The notes: generated from the letters alone by a model not told the origin. 64,000 nt of DNA from Bradyrhizobium barranii subsp. barranii (GCF_017565645.3 NZ_CP086136.1:6865501-6929500); one strand, 5' to 3'; counted from the stretch's first letter, positions 44,931 to 54,253 are shown. Numbers and translations are program-made.

Positions 44931-45620
44931 TCATGTCGTCCTCCGTTCGCCAAAAATCAGATCGAGATGGACGCGCAGCATGTCCTGGGCGTCGAGCGGC
45001 GCGTGCCGCGCAAACAGGCTCTGCCAGATCACCGCGATCATCGCGGGTGCGACCAGGATCTGCGGATAGCGCGCGAGGTTCTTCTCGCGGATCTCGCCGC
45101 GGGCAATGCCGAGCTCGATCAGCGCGCGCATGCCGGCGATCCCGCGCGAGACGACCTCGCGATAGTAGAAATCGGCGACGGACGGAAAGCGCGGCCCTTC
45201 CGCCACGATCAATCGCACGAGATCGCCGCGCCTCGTGCCGATGACCTCCTTGAGGAAGTTACCGGCAAAGGCCTCGACGAGATCGCGCACGGAGCCCGTC
45301 GGCGGCGGCAGAGCATTCAGCTTCGCCACCACCGGCACGATCACAGTGCGCACCAGCTCCTCGAACATCGATTCCTTGTCCTTGAAGTGCAGGTAGATCG
45401 TGCCCTTGGCCACGCCCGCCCGCTTGGCGATGTCGTCGAGCCGCGTCGCGGCAAAGCCGCGCGCGATGAACTCCTCCATCGCCGCTTCCACGATCGCCGA
45501 CCGACGCTCGGCCGCACGCGTGGCACGGTTCGAAGCGGGCGCAGCGTCGGCGGGCGCACGGCCCTTCGCATCGGCGCGAGCTGCGGTTGGCGTGGCTGCT
45601 TTGGTGGGCTTCTTTGTCAC
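44931..45620 (-). CDS. TetR-family transcriptional regulator of the exporter operon
   Basis: 229 residues from GTG 45620. A Lys/Ala-rich N-terminal tail of ~35 residues is followed by a TetR HTH (RRSAIVEAAMEEFIARGFAA, then KRAGVAKGTIYLHFKDKESM) and a variable ligand domain. A perfect 22-bp palindrome lies nine bases upstream, the expected autoregulatory site. The downstream HlyD-ATPase-permease genes are its probable targets. Confidence 0.9.
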   Translation of the reverse strand: MTKKPTKAATPTAARADAKGRAPADAAPASNRATRAAERRSAIVEAAMEEFIARGFAATRLDDIAKRAGVAKGTIYLHFKDKESMFEELVRTVIVPVVAKLNALPPPTGSVRDLVEAFAGNFLKEVIGTRRGDLVRLIVAEGPRFPSVADFYYREVVSRGIAGMRALIELGIARGEIREKNLARYPQILVAPAMIAVIWQSLFARHAPLDAQDMLRVHLDLIFGERRTT

Positions 45621-45628
45621 CCCCTATT

Positions 45629-45650
45629 TATGACTGACCGGTCAGTCATA
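45629..45650. promoter_or_regulatory. Perfect 22-bp palindromic TetR operator
   Basis: TATGACTGACC followed immediately by its reverse complement GGTCAGTCATA. Core GACCGGTC is a common TetR/AcrR operator core. It lies between the TetR gene (start 45620, minus) and the ArsR gene (start 45729, plus). Confidence 0.75.
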
Positions 45651-45692
45651 GTCAAGGCAGCGATCCAACCCTATGCAGCCAACAAATTAGTA

Positions 45693-45721
45693 TTGACTAA
45701 TGCATTAGCGTTTGCTAATCG
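45693..45721 (+). promoter_or_regulatory. Putative arsR promoter with overlapping dyad
   Basis: TTGACT (45693-45698) and TAATCG (45716-45721) are 17 bp apart. A perfect CTAATGCATTAG dyad (45697-45708) overlaps the -35 box, and wider ATTAG/CTAAT arms lie at 45686-45690 and 45715-45719. The arrangement suits ArsR autorepression. Confidence 0.5.
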
Positions 45722-45728
45722 AATATCC

Positions 45729-46064
45729 ATGATCGAAGCCGCCCCAAATCCCGTCACCACCGTGATGCGTGCCCTCGCCGATCCGACGCGCCGTGCCGTG
45801 TTCGAGCGCGTGTTCGAGAGCAAGGAGATCAGCGTGGCCGAGCTCACCCGCGGCAGCGGCGTGACGCAGGGCGCGATCTCGCAGCATTTGAAGTCGCTGA
45901 AGCAGGCCGGCCTCGTCGCCGAGCGCGCCGAGGGCCGCAACGTCTATTACCGCGCCGCGCCGCAAGGACTCGAGCCGCTGGTCACCTGGATGGACCATTA
46001 CGGCGTGTTCTGGCGCGAGCGCTTCCAGAATCTGCGTGACCTCTTGAAGGAGATCGATCCGTGA
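45729..46064 (+). CDS. ArsR-family transcriptional regulator
   Basis: 111 residues: winged HTH with VAELTRGSGVTQGAISQHLK and wing AERAEGRNVYYRA. It lacks an ELCVCDL-type metal motif, so it is the non-metal ArsR subgroup commonly paired with SRPBCC proteins. Start ATG 45729 fits the family. The SRPBCC gene overlaps its stop codon. Confidence 0.9.
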   Translation: MIEAAPNPVTTVMRALADPTRRAVFERVFESKEISVAELTRGSGVTQGAISQHLKSLKQAGLVAERAEGRNVYYRAAPQGLEPLVTWMDHYGVFWRERFQNLRDLLKEIDP

Positions 46065-46534
46065 GTGCAGCCGAGTTCAGAGCCGGGACAAAAGACAGCG
46101 TCCAAGACATTGTTTTGGAGGAGGTCTTCCCTCACGCGCCCGAGACGATCTGGAAGACGTTGACCAGCGCCCAGTTGATCGCGCGCTGGCTGATGCAGCC
46201 GACCGGCTTCGAAGCCGCCGAAGGCAAGGCCTTCACCTTCCAGACAACGCCGGGCGGCAACTGGGACGGCGTCATCCATTGCCGCGTTCTCGAAGTGATA
46301 CCGAACCGGCGCCTCGTCTACGCCTGGAAGGGCGGTGACGAACGCAACACCGGCTACGGCGCGCCGCTCGATACCGTCGTGACGTGGTCCCTCACCCCGG
46401 TCGAAGCCGGCACGCGGATCCGCCTAGTGCATGCGGGCTTCGTCATGCCCAGGAACGAGTCGGCCTACACGGTCATGAGCGGCGGCTGGAAGAAGGTTGT
46501 CCGCCAGCTCGACGAGATCAGTGGCGAGAAGTGA
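46061..46534 (+). CDS. SRPBCC (AHSA1-like) domain protein
   Basis: 157 residues, starting with GTG that overlaps the ArsR stop by four bases. The fold is visible as EEVFPHAPETIWKTLTSAQL, then GGNWDGVIHCRVLEVIPNRR and a C-terminal helix GGWKKVVRQLDEIS. SRPBCC proteins bind hydrophobic ligands. Co-transcription with an ArsR regulator is a widespread pairing of unknown purpose. Confidence 0.9.
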   Translation: MSAAEFRAGTKDSVQDIVLEEVFPHAPETIWKTLTSAQLIARWLMQPTGFEAAEGKAFTFQTTPGGNWDGVIHCRVLEVIPNRRLVYAWKGGDERNTGYGAPLDTVVTWSLTPVEAGTRIRLVHAGFVMPRNESAYTVMSGGWKKVVRQLDEISGEK

Positions 46535-46549
46535 GTGGGAGATATTTCG

Positions 46550-46963
46550 ATGACCAGGCCTTTTACCGGCGGCTGCGCCTGCGGCGCGATCCGCTATTCG
46601 ATTCTCGGTGAGCCGCTGTTCAGCAATCACTGCCAGTGCCGGGACTGCCAGCGCGAAAGCGGTAGCGGTCACGGCTCGTACATGACCTTCGCGCGCGAAG
46701 GTGTCACGCTGACGGGCGAGGCGAAGCATTGGGACATGATCGGCGACAGCGGCAACGTGAAGACGCGCGGTTTCTGCACGCAGTGCGGCTTGCCGGTCTA
46801 CATGACCTTTGCGGCGATGCCCGACATCTTCACCATCCGCGCCGCAAGCCTCGACGAGCCCGCCCGCTACAAGCCGCAGGTGGTGACCTACGCAGCGCGT
46901 GGGTACGATTGGGATCGTCTCGATCCCGACCTGCCGAAATTCGCAGGCATGCCGCCGGGGTGA
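46550..46963 (+). CDS. GFA (glutathione-dependent formaldehyde-activating) family protein
   Basis: 137 residues with the Zn-binding Cys pattern of the GFA fold: GGCACGAIRY, HCQCRDCQRESGSGHG and GFCTQCGLPVYM. Members include the Paracoccus GFA enzyme and CENP-V, but most are uncharacterised. ATG 46550 follows ggagat; a GTG at 46535 is possible. It follows the SRPBCC gene by 15 bp. Confidence 0.88.
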   Translation: MTRPFTGGCACGAIRYSILGEPLFSNHCQCRDCQRESGSGHGSYMTFAREGVTLTGEAKHWDMIGDSGNVKTRGFCTQCGLPVYMTFAAMPDIFTIRAASLDEPARYKPQVVTYAARGYDWDRLDPDLPKFAGMPPG

Positions 46964-47093
46964 GGCGGCTGTATTTGGAGTGTCGAAGTCTCGGCATCGT
47001 CAAGGCCGGACTGTCCCGAATGTCATTCCTGACGCAATGCTCCGGTCCGCGCATCGCGCGGTACCCGTTGCATCGCCAATGACAGCAAAAGGA

Positions 47094-47483
47094 TTATCCC
47101 TTGGCATCGCAGGCCCAGGCGCGGATCACGCATTCCTTGCCGCCGTATTTGTAGCACTCGCGCGTGGCGGCATTGAGCGAGGCCGAGATCTTCGGCTTCA
47201 CGGCATAGCCATAGGCGCCGCACGGGTTGGCCATATCGACCGACATCGCGGCGCAGGCGCGCTTCATGGTCACGGTCGTGCAGTCGCCCTTGCACTGCTT
47301 CTGCGCCGCGGCACGGGCCTCGCGCTCGGCGCCGTAATCAAAAGCCTGGCCATAGGCCCCGCACTTGCCGACCGCAAACGCACCGGCAGCATGCGCATCC
47401 GTGATGTAGCGAGCGCCGGCGACACAAACCGACAGCGCAAAGAAAAACATCGCGCAACGGCGCGCGACGACATTCGAAGCCAT
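47094..47483 (-). CDS. DUF4189 exported protein
   Basis: 129 residues: signal peptide (MFFFALSVCVAGARY, cleavage near AHA-AG), then the DUF4189 pattern AFAVGKCGAYGQAFDY, EARAAAQKQCKGDCTTVTM, GAYGYAVKPKISAS with four or more conserved Cys likely in disulfides. Role unknown; periplasmic. Single gene, convergent with the GFA operon. Confidence 0.8.
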   Translation of the reverse strand: MASNVVARRCAMFFFALSVCVAGARYITDAHAAGAFAVGKCGAYGQAFDYGAEREARAAAQKQCKGDCTTVTMKRACAAMSVDMANPCGAYGYAVKPKISASLNAATRECYKYGGKECVIRAWACDAKG

Positions 47484-47594
47484 GGAAAAACCCCTCCCCC
47501 CAAGGCAGGTGGAAGGGACTCTAAGCGGTGGTCGTTTCCAGATGGTGAACGAGGGGTTGAAAACGGACGAATGAGGCACGGCCGCAGGCTCAGA

Positions 47595-47638
47595 CCTCAT
47601 CCTGAGGAGACCGCGTAGCGCGTCGTCTCGAAGGATGG
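47595..47638. repeat. Partial GTCATCCTGAGG-family repeat
   Basis: cctcatcctgaggagaccgc with tctcgaaggatgg, one half of the element complete at 35969-36086. The rest of the 47484-47810 interval shows nothing else nameable. Confidence 0.55.
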
Positions 47639-47810
47639 CCGCGAGCGCGATCCGAGCCCTCACGGTTCAAGACCGCGCCTTTTCAATTGCAGCTACGTTT
47701 TCTCGGCCTGCCCAGCCACGTACAGGAAGAGAACAACTCCGCTTGGCGCTCTTGCCGAAGGATCAGAACTTGTGCCAGAATTCAACCATAGGATGTTGCG
47801 GGAGGCAGAT

Positions 47811-50276
47811 ATGCTTTCTACCAACGATCGAATTGTATTGGGCACCTTAATTGTTCTCATTCTTTGGCTCTTTCTTTTCCTCCCGGTCTATCACGAGTCC
47901 TTCGAAGGCATAGTTGTCGTCTGGGATTTCGTCAGCGCCGTAATTTGTGCTGGGATCGTGCTGTTGCTGCTGCCGAGTTTGTGGGCCCGCATCCATGGGT
48001 TATTCGAGGTCTTTTCCGACCTCGCCGCTCCGATCTTCGTGCTGATTCTGGCAAGCGTTATCTATTCGACGGCGCAAATGCGCGAGGTTCTGTGGATCAA
48101 GTTTGCACCGGGCATCGATCCGAACGACCCGCTCGCGCCCTTCAGTCTCATGGCTGGCGTCTTCGGAACTGATCTGTGGGCAACGAGTTCGATGCTGCTG
48201 TTAGTCATCGCCCTCGGCGTATGGGGACCAGCCCACTTCTACCCGTATTCCGACGTTGTCTCAGCATTTCGGCTGTATCCCCACGCGCACCGAATAGCGG
48301 ATCGCCTGCTCGAAGTCATGTCGCAAGCAAACCGTTTCGGCTTTGCTTGGCTGCTGGCGCCACTGCTTCCGGTTGTTATTTTCTACAACGCACTTGTGCC
48401 AACCTTTCCGCTGAAGGGTGAGCTGTTTTACGTGGGGTGGGAAATACTCTTCTATGGGCTGTTGCTGGCCTCTATATTTGGCCTCGTCTTCCTCTACACT
48501 CTGCTGGTGTACCTTACATCGCGAGACCGATGGCGTATCGATTTCGTCGTCAGAGCTTTTCCCTACTTGCCTTTGATCCCGTTCGTTACGCTATTCAAGA
48601 ATTTCCCTCGGCTATCGGAAAGCTTTCTCAGTATCAAACTGAACCGCCAACTGTTCGAAGCGGCTCTTTTCTCGCTGTTTGTCCTGGCTATCTTTGCGTT
48701 TGTTCTGTTCTGCATCGTACCGATCGTCTACTTGGCCTCCGGGCTCAACATTATGAGCGTGGTGCAAAATGAGATTTTCACGGTAAATGTATTCTTGGCC
48801 GCCAGCTTGTCGTTTTCGGCGACGCTGTTCGGTCTGGCCCGTGAAAAGAAGCGATGGCACGGACTTCACGTCATCATCGGCGCGATGCTCGCGTTCGCGT
48901 ATTTCGACCTTGACGACAACCACGCTATTCGCAGGCTTGCCGGCCAATCGACAGCTGGAACCTACGTGAAGCCATTAACTCTCGAGGACGGGTTTCAAAC
49001 CTGGATAGCATCGCGCTCTGATCTCGACCGTTTCGAGGACGGCACCTACCCCGTCTACGTGGTGGCAGCTGAAGGAGGTGGCATCTACGCCGCATACCAT
49101 GCCGGCATGTTCCTCGCCGCAATACAGGATCAGTATCCAGAATTCGCGCAGCACACATTTGCGATCAGTGCAGTCTCCGGAGGCGCTTTGGGCGCCTCGA
49201 TATTTTCATCCCTCGTCAAGGCAAGAACACGAGTCGATGCGGCCAGAGCGCCTCAGAATTGGTATTGGGACAATGCACAGAGCTTTCTCCAGAAAGACTT
49301 CCTCTCCGATCTTATAAGCGCAACTCTCTTCTTGGACGCGCCTGCGCGGATTCTGCCTTGCTGGAATCTCTTATGCCCCGGAGCAAGTTTGAATCGAGCG
49401 CGCGCGCTCGAGCGCTCCATCGAAAATGCTTGGCCGGCAGCGGCACAGGATCGGAAGTATCCAAATCCGTTCAAGTCCGGCATTCTCGGCTCTTGGGATC
49501 CCAAAAGTGTGGCTCCGGCCCTGCTCTTAAATTCGACCGAAGTCGAGACTGGCGAACGGGTGGTCGTTGCGCCGATGAGCTTGCAGAGCAGTCAAACGCC
49601 GGGTCTCTATAGCCTATCTGACAGGAATCCGACGCTCGATATCCCGCTCAGTACCGGTGTTGGATTGAGCGCGAGTTTTCCATTCGTAAGCCCAGCTGGT
49701 TGGTATGCAGCGACAGCTCCAACGGGAGAGAGAATACGTACTGAGAAGCGTCGGCTTGTTGATGGTGGTTATTCCGACAATTCGGGAATTGCTACGGCGC
49801 TCGATATCATCGCGCGACTTCAAGCATGCCCTGCCACTCGTCCGGTCGACTGCAAGCCTAAAGCGCGATTCATTCTTCTAGCCCTGGTTAGCCCTCCCGC
49901 CGACGACGGATTTGACAACTCTACCTACTCCTTTGGTGAATTGGCGACCCCACTGCGAGCCCTGGATAGCATTCGCTCCGAACGCGGCCGGCGCGCCGTT
50001 GCGCAGGCTCAACTATTTATGGACCAAAAGACTTGCGCCGACGCCGATCAAGAAAACCATAGTGCATCGTGCACCGAGGGGAGAGTGCGCAAGGTGATCC
50101 TCGCGACGGACGATGTGCGCGTCCCGCTCGGATGGGTGCTGTCGGATCGATCCGGTAGAGCGATCGAATGCAGTTTCGGCTTGGAAGCTCATTGTCCTGC
50201 AGCACCAATTGGCAAGAACACGGCTAGCATGCGCGAGAACAACAAGAGGATCGCGCTCCAGACGGAAAGGAATTGA
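47811..50276 (+). CDS. Multi-pass membrane protein with C-terminal patatin-like hydrolase domain
   Basis: 821 residues. About ten membrane helices occupy residues 1-370 (for example VLILWLFLFLPVY and LFSLFVLAIFAFVLFCIVPI). The C-terminal half is patatin-like: oxyanion-hole AAEGGGIYAAYHAG (Gly422-424), nucleophile Ser456 in ISAVSGGALGAS, and catalytic Asp651 in LVDGGYSDNSG. It should cleave acyl esters of membrane lipids at the cytoplasmic face. ATG 47811 has GGGAGG five bases upstream. Codon use is AT-richer than the neighbours, and no operon partner exists. Confidence 0.82.
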   Translation: MLSTNDRIVLGTLIVLILWLFLFLPVYHESFEGIVVVWDFVSAVICAGIVLLLLPSLWARIHGLFEVFSDLAAPIFVLILASVIYSTAQMREVLWIKFAPGIDPNDPLAPFSLMAGVFGTDLWATSSMLLLVIALGVWGPAHFYPYSDVVSAFRLYPHAHRIADRLLEVMSQANRFGFAWLLAPLLPVVIFYNALVPTFPLKGELFYVGWEILFYGLLLASIFGLVFLYTLLVYLTSRDRWRIDFVVRAFPYLPLIPFVTLFKNFPRLSESFLSIKLNRQLFEAALFSLFVLAIFAFVLFCIVPIVYLASGLNIMSVVQNEIFTVNVFLAASLSFSATLFGLAREKKRWHGLHVIIGAMLAFAYFDLDDNHAIRRLAGQSTAGTYVKPLTLEDGFQTWIASRSDLDRFEDGTYPVYVVAAEGGGIYAAYHAGMFLAAIQDQYPEFAQHTFAISAVSGGALGASIFSSLVKARTRVDAARAPQNWYWDNAQSFLQKDFLSDLISATLFLDAPARILPCWNLLCPGASLNRARALERSIENAWPAAAQDRKYPNPFKSGILGSWDPKSVAPALLLNSTEVETGERVVVAPMSLQSSQTPGLYSLSDRNPTLDIPLSTGVGLSASFPFVSPAGWYAATAPTGERIRTEKRRLVDGGYSDNSGIATALDIIARLQACPATRPVDCKPKARFILLALVSPPADDGFDNSTYSFGELATPLRALDSIRSERGRRAVAQAQLFMDQKTCADADQENHSASCTEGRVRKVILATDDVRVPLGWVLSDRSGRAIECSFGLEAHCPAAPIGKNTASMRENNKRIALQTERN

Positions 50277-50390
50277 AAACCGATCGAATGTCCGAATCTT
50301 CTCCGCCCACCAACGATGCTGCGCATCTTGGAACGGGAGCCATTTCTCCGCCGCGGTGAAGAGAATAGCAGCGACCTCCTACGGGCACCA

Positions 50391-51995
50391 CTACCCGCGT
50401 CGTGCCGCTTCCAGCGCCTGCGGCGTGTCGATGTCGAGGAAGGCGCTCTCGCCATCCACGGGGACTTCGGCCAGCGCCTCGGTGTGCTTGGCGATCAGAT
50501 GGCGCGCGCCGACGTCGCCGTCGAGCGTCATCAATTCCCTGAAGAAGCGGCGCGACCACAGCACGGGATTGCCGCGGCGCCCGTCACTGACGGGCACGAC
50601 GATGAGGTTGCCGCGGTCCGGCGCAAAGCCGTCGATGAGACGGTCGATCAGGCCAGCATCGATCAGCGGCATGTCGCCCAAACAGACCACGGCGCCGTCG
50701 CAAGCCTCGGGTACGGCCGCGATGCCGGCCTTGACCGAGCTCGCGATGCCGCCGGCGAAATCCGGGTTGCGGACGAACTTCACCTTCAAGCCTTGCAGCG
50801 CCTGCTCGACCAACTCGGTCTGGTGCCCGGTGACGACGATCACCTCGGAGGCCTTGGAGGCCAGCGCCTGCTCGGTCGCGATCCGCACCAGCTTCTTGCC
50901 GTCGAGCTCGGCGAGCAGCTTGTTCGGTCCGCCCATCCGGGTCGAGCGGCCCGCCGCGAGCACGATGGCCGCGACCTGGCTGTTGCCCTCGATCGCGGGT
51001 TCTGCGCGCGGCTGCGGCCGCGTGACGATCTCCATCAGGAGGCCGCCGACGCCCATGCCCATCAACTCGGAACGCGTCACCTTGATGCCGGCGAGCAGCC
51101 GCATCAGCACCCAGTCAAAACCGTTCTCGACCGGCGAGCGCGCGCAGCCCGGCGCGCCCAGCACCGGCACCCCGCCGGCACGCGCGATCAGCAGCAAATT
51201 GCCGGGGTCGACCGGCATGCCGAAATGCTCGATCTCGCCGCCGATCCCAGTGACGGCCGCCGGAATCACGTCACGGCGGTCGGCGATCGCGGACGCCCCG
51301 AACACGATGACGAGCTCCGCACCAAGCCCGAGCAATTCCTTGATCGCGGCCGACAGCGCCAGCTCCTCATGCTGCACGCGCCGCTCGGCAATGATGCTGG
51401 CGCCAGCCGGCGCGAGCCGCTCGGCGGTGACGCGCAGCGTCTTGTCGATCACCTTCGACGAGAGGCCCGGCAGCAGCGTCGAGACCACGCCGACGCGCTT
51501 GATGACGTAGGGCGCGATCTTCAGTACGTCCCCGCCCGCCGCCTTCACCGCGGCATCGCGCAAATTGCCTTCGACGCCGAACGGGATGATCTTGACAGTG
51601 CCGACCATCTCGCCCTCGACCACCGGCTTGTAGGCGGAGAGCGTCGCAAAGGTGATGGCCTCGTCGACATTGTTGATGCGGTCGACCGCGGCGCGGTCGA
51701 TCACCAGCACGCCCGGACGCGCGGCGAACAGATTGGCGCGGCCGGTGAAGGCGCGCTCGACATGAATGCCCTCGCCGCCGACGGCCAGCGCGATGCTGGC
51801 GGCGGCGACATCCTCGGAGACGTCACCCTCCTCCATGCGCACCACCACGACGTCCTTGATGCCGGCGCGCGTCAGCGCCTCGACCTCGGCCGGGCCGATC
51901 GTCGTGCCTTTCTTCAGCACCAGCGGACCCTGGCGCAGGGTGTGGACGGTCACCCCGCCGATCGCATCCTTGGGGCTCGCCGGTCCGAATTTCAT
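50391..51995 (-). CDS. Molybdopterin-binding protein fused to MocA-type nucleotidyltransferase
   Basis: 534 residues. The first ~330 form a MoeA/MogA-like molybdopterin-binding domain (LLGLGAELVIVFGASAIADR, GVPVLGAPGCARSPVENGFD). From about 345 an NTP-transferase follows with AAIVLAAGRSTRMGGPNKLL and GAVVCLGDMPLI, as in MocA, the enzyme making molybdopterin cytosine dinucleotide. This cofactor is used by CO dehydrogenase-type enzymes, which agrees with the neighbouring cox genes. It overlaps the upstream xdhC gene by four bases. Confidence 0.88.
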   Translation of the reverse strand: MKFGPASPKDAIGGVTVHTLRQGPLVLKKGTTIGPAEVEALTRAGIKDVVVVRMEEGDVSEDVAAASIALAVGGEGIHVERAFTGRANLFAARPGVLVIDRAAVDRINNVDEAITFATLSAYKPVVEGEMVGTVKIIPFGVEGNLRDAAVKAAGGDVLKIAPYVIKRVGVVSTLLPGLSSKVIDKTLRVTAERLAPAGASIIAERRVQHEELALSAAIKELLGLGAELVIVFGASAIADRRDVIPAAVTGIGGEIEHFGMPVDPGNLLLIARAGGVPVLGAPGCARSPVENGFDWVLMRLLAGIKVTRSELMGMGVGGLLMEIVTRPQPRAEPAIEGNSQVAAIVLAAGRSTRMGGPNKLLAELDGKKLVRIATEQALASKASEVIVVTGHQTELVEQALQGLKVKFVRNPDFAGGIASSVKAGIAAVPEACDGAVVCLGDMPLIDAGLIDRLIDGFAPDRGNLIVVPVSDGRRGNPVLWSRRFFRELMTLDGDVGARHLIAKHTEALAEVPVDGESAFLDIDTPQALEAARRG

Positions 51996-52693
51996 GCCGC
52001 TTCTTCTTTTTCTTTTGGAGGCAGGCGCAGCACCGCCGTGATCTCGGCCATGATCGACACCGCGATCTCGGACGGCGAGACCGCGCCGATCGCAAGCCCA
52101 ATCGGCGCGTGGATGCGCGCGATATCGCTGTCCTTGGCGCCCTGCGCGCGCAGCCGGTCGCCGCGCTTGGCATGCGTCTTCCGTGAGCCGAGCGCGCCGA
52201 TATAGAAGCAGTTGCGCTCAAAGGCGTGCAGCAGCGCGGGATCGTCGATCTTCGGATCGTGCGTCACTGCGACGAAAGCCGTGTAGGCATCGACATTGAG
52301 CGGCGGCAGCGCGGTGTCGGGCCATTCGGCGACCAAGGGAACGTCAGGGAAGCGCTCGGGGCTCGCAAACGCCGTGCGGGGATCGACCACGGTGACGTCA
52401 TAGCCCAGCGAGCGCGCCAGCGGCGCAAGCGCCTGGCTGATATGGACCGCGCCGACGATGACGAGCTTTGCGGTCGGCGCGTAGACGTTGAGGAACAGCT
52501 TTTTGCCGCCGGCTTCGACACTGGCGCTCTTGCCCATGCGAAGCTGCTTGTCCAGTTCGGCACGCAACGGGTCCTTGGCGAAATCCGCGGATTTCACCAG
52601 ACGCTGCTCGCCGCTCTCGGTGTCGGTCACCAAAATCGCCGGCCGGCGCGCGGCGCGCTCGGCATTGAGTTCGTGCAGGATTGCGAGCTTCAC
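51992..52693 (-). CDS. XdhC/CoxI family protein, C-terminal (Rossmann) half
   Basis: 233 residues, corresponding to the XdhC_C Rossmann domain: KLVIVGAVHISQALAPLARS, VVDPRTAFASPERF, and FYIGALGSRKTHAKR. XdhC proteins insert sulfurated Mo cofactor into xanthine dehydrogenase-like enzymes. Its normal N-terminal partner is encoded separately just upstream (52696-53019). Confidence 0.9.
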   Translation of the reverse strand: MKLAILHELNAERAARRPAILVTDTESGEQRLVKSADFAKDPLRAELDKQLRMGKSASVEAGGKKLFLNVYAPTAKLVIVGAVHISQALAPLARSLGYDVTVVDPRTAFASPERFPDVPLVAEWPDTALPPLNVDAYTAFVAVTHDPKIDDPALLHAFERNCFYIGALGSRKTHAKRGDRLRAQGAKDSDIARIHAPIGLAIGAVSPSEIAVSIMAEITAVLRLPPKEKEEAA

Positions 52694-52695
52694 GG

Positions 52696-53019
52696 CTAAC
52701 CGACCTTCTCGACGAAGACGCGAATGGTGCCGCCGCAGGACAGCCCGACATTCCAGGCCGTCTCATCGGCAACGCCGAACTCCAGCATCCTGGGCTTGCC
52801 GCTCTGGATCACGTCCATGGCCTCGGTGACCACGGCGCCTTCGACGCAGCCGCCGGAGACCGACCCCAGAAACGTGCCCTCATCGTTGATTACGAGGCTC
52901 GAGCCCGCCGGGCGCGGCGCCGAGCCCCAGGTCTCCACAACGGTGGCCAGCGCGACGCCCCGGCCGGCCTTCTGCCAATTCTCCGCCGCTTTCAGAATAT
53001 CCTCGTCGCGATCGAGCAT
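52696..53019 (-). CDS. XdhC/CoxI family protein, N-terminal half
   Basis: 107 residues matching the XdhC/CoxI N-terminal domain: GVALATVVETWGSAPRPAGS, FLGSVSGGCVEGAVVTEA and GLSCGGTIRVFVE with its conserved Cys. The stop is two bases from the start of the C-terminal partner. The split form is common in cox clusters. Confidence 0.9.
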   Translation of the reverse strand: MLDRDEDILKAAENWQKAGRGVALATVVETWGSAPRPAGSSLVINDEGTFLGSVSGGCVEGAVVTEAMDVIQSGKPRMLEFGVADETAWNVGLSCGGTIRVFVEKVG

Positions 53020-53030
53020 GGCTTAACCTC

Positions 53031-54233
53031 TCAAGCTGCGGAACGGATCAGGCTGCGGTGATGCGGCGGCAGCGGCCGGGAGAGCGTCGTGATCAGCTCC
53101 TGGATCGAACTCAAATTATGTACCGGGCGGAATTCGTCAACGTGCGGGAGCATCATTTTGATGCCCTGCGCCTTGGCCTCGAAGCCGCCGAACCGCAATA
53201 GCGGGTTGAGCCAGATCAGCCGGCGGCAGGACCGGTGCAGCCGGTCCATCTCGAAGGCGAGCCTGGAATCGGCCTCCCGCTCCAGCCCGTCGGAGATCAG
53301 CAGCACGATGGCGCCCTGGCTCAGCACGCGCCGCGCCCACAATTTGTTGAAGTTGTGCAGCGAGGCCGAAATCCGGGTGCCGCCGGCCCAGTCCTCGACC
53401 GAGGCCGAGCAGCTCGCCAGCGCCTCATCGGGGTCGCGCTGGCGCAGCGCCCGGGTGACGTTGGTCAGCCGCGTGCCGAACAGGAACACCGAGACGCGCT
53501 TTCGCGCATCCCCGATGGCGTGCAGGAAATGCAGGAACAGGCGGGTGTACTCGCTCATCGAGCCCGAGATATCGAGCAGCGCGACGATCGGCGCCGGCTT
53601 TTCGATGCGCCCGAGGCGATGGATGTCGATGATGTCGCCGCCGGTGCGCAAGGACGCGCGCAGCGTGCGGCGCAAATCAAGACGAAGCCCGCGGGGATCG
53701 GGCCGCTGCCGGCGCGTCAGAAGCTCGGCCTGCGGCAGCCGCATCCGCTCGACGGCGCCGAGCGCTTCGGTGATCTCAGCCGCGCTCATCTGCGCAAAAT
53801 CCTTCTTCTGAAGGATCTCCTTGTCGGAGACCGACAGGCGCAAATCCTGCTCCTGGTGCTGCGGCGTCTCCGTCATCCGCGGCTGCGACATCGCCTCCTG
53901 CACGCGGCGGGAGCCGGCCTGCGGCTTCTTCTTGGCCTGCTCCGGCAACGGCACCGAATCCAGCATGTGCTTCCACTCTTCCGAGGCGCGGAAGAACAGG
54001 TTGAAGGCCTGCCTGAAGATCAGCGCATGCTCGTGGCGCTTGACGAAGATCGCCTCCAGCGTGGTGAAGACGTCGGCGCGGTTGCCGATGTCGATCACCT
54101 GCAGCGCGCTCATGGCATCGATGACGGCGCCTGGTCCCACCGGCATGCCGGCAGAGCGCAACGCGCGGGCGAAGCCGACGATGTTGTCGGCGAATTGCTC
54201 GGTCTGGTCGGGCGCAAGGTGGTTGATGGCCAT
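53031..54233 (-). CDS. coxE: CoxE-like VWA-domain protein
   Basis: 400 residues with a C-terminal VWA domain whose MIDAS motif reads ALLDISGSMSEYTRLF. CoxE-type proteins act with the MoxR ATPase CoxD in assembling the [CuSMoO2] site of CO dehydrogenase. The CoxD gene is upstream, separated by a 140-bp gap filled by a palindromic repeat. Confidence 0.88.
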   Translation of the reverse strand: MAINHLAPDQTEQFADNIVGFARALRSAGMPVGPGAVIDAMSALQVIDIGNRADVFTTLEAIFVKRHEHALIFRQAFNLFFRASEEWKHMLDSVPLPEQAKKKPQAGSRRVQEAMSQPRMTETPQHQEQDLRLSVSDKEILQKKDFAQMSAAEITEALGAVERMRLPQAELLTRRQRPDPRGLRLDLRRTLRASLRTGGDIIDIHRLGRIEKPAPIVALLDISGSMSEYTRLFLHFLHAIGDARKRVSVFLFGTRLTNVTRALRQRDPDEALASCSASVEDWAGGTRISASLHNFNKLWARRVLSQGAIVLLISDGLEREADSRLAFEMDRLHRSCRRLIWLNPLLRFGGFEAKAQGIKMMLPHVDEFRPVHNLSSIQELITTLSRPLPPHHRSLIRSAA

Positions 54234-54253
54234 GGTCTCGTATCCATCCCCTC

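Noticed and set aside
47811..50276. Patatin-like gene as a CBASS phospholipase effector
   Set aside because: No nucleotidyltransferase of the CD-NTase type lies beside it; the class III cyclases in the window are distant and of another family.
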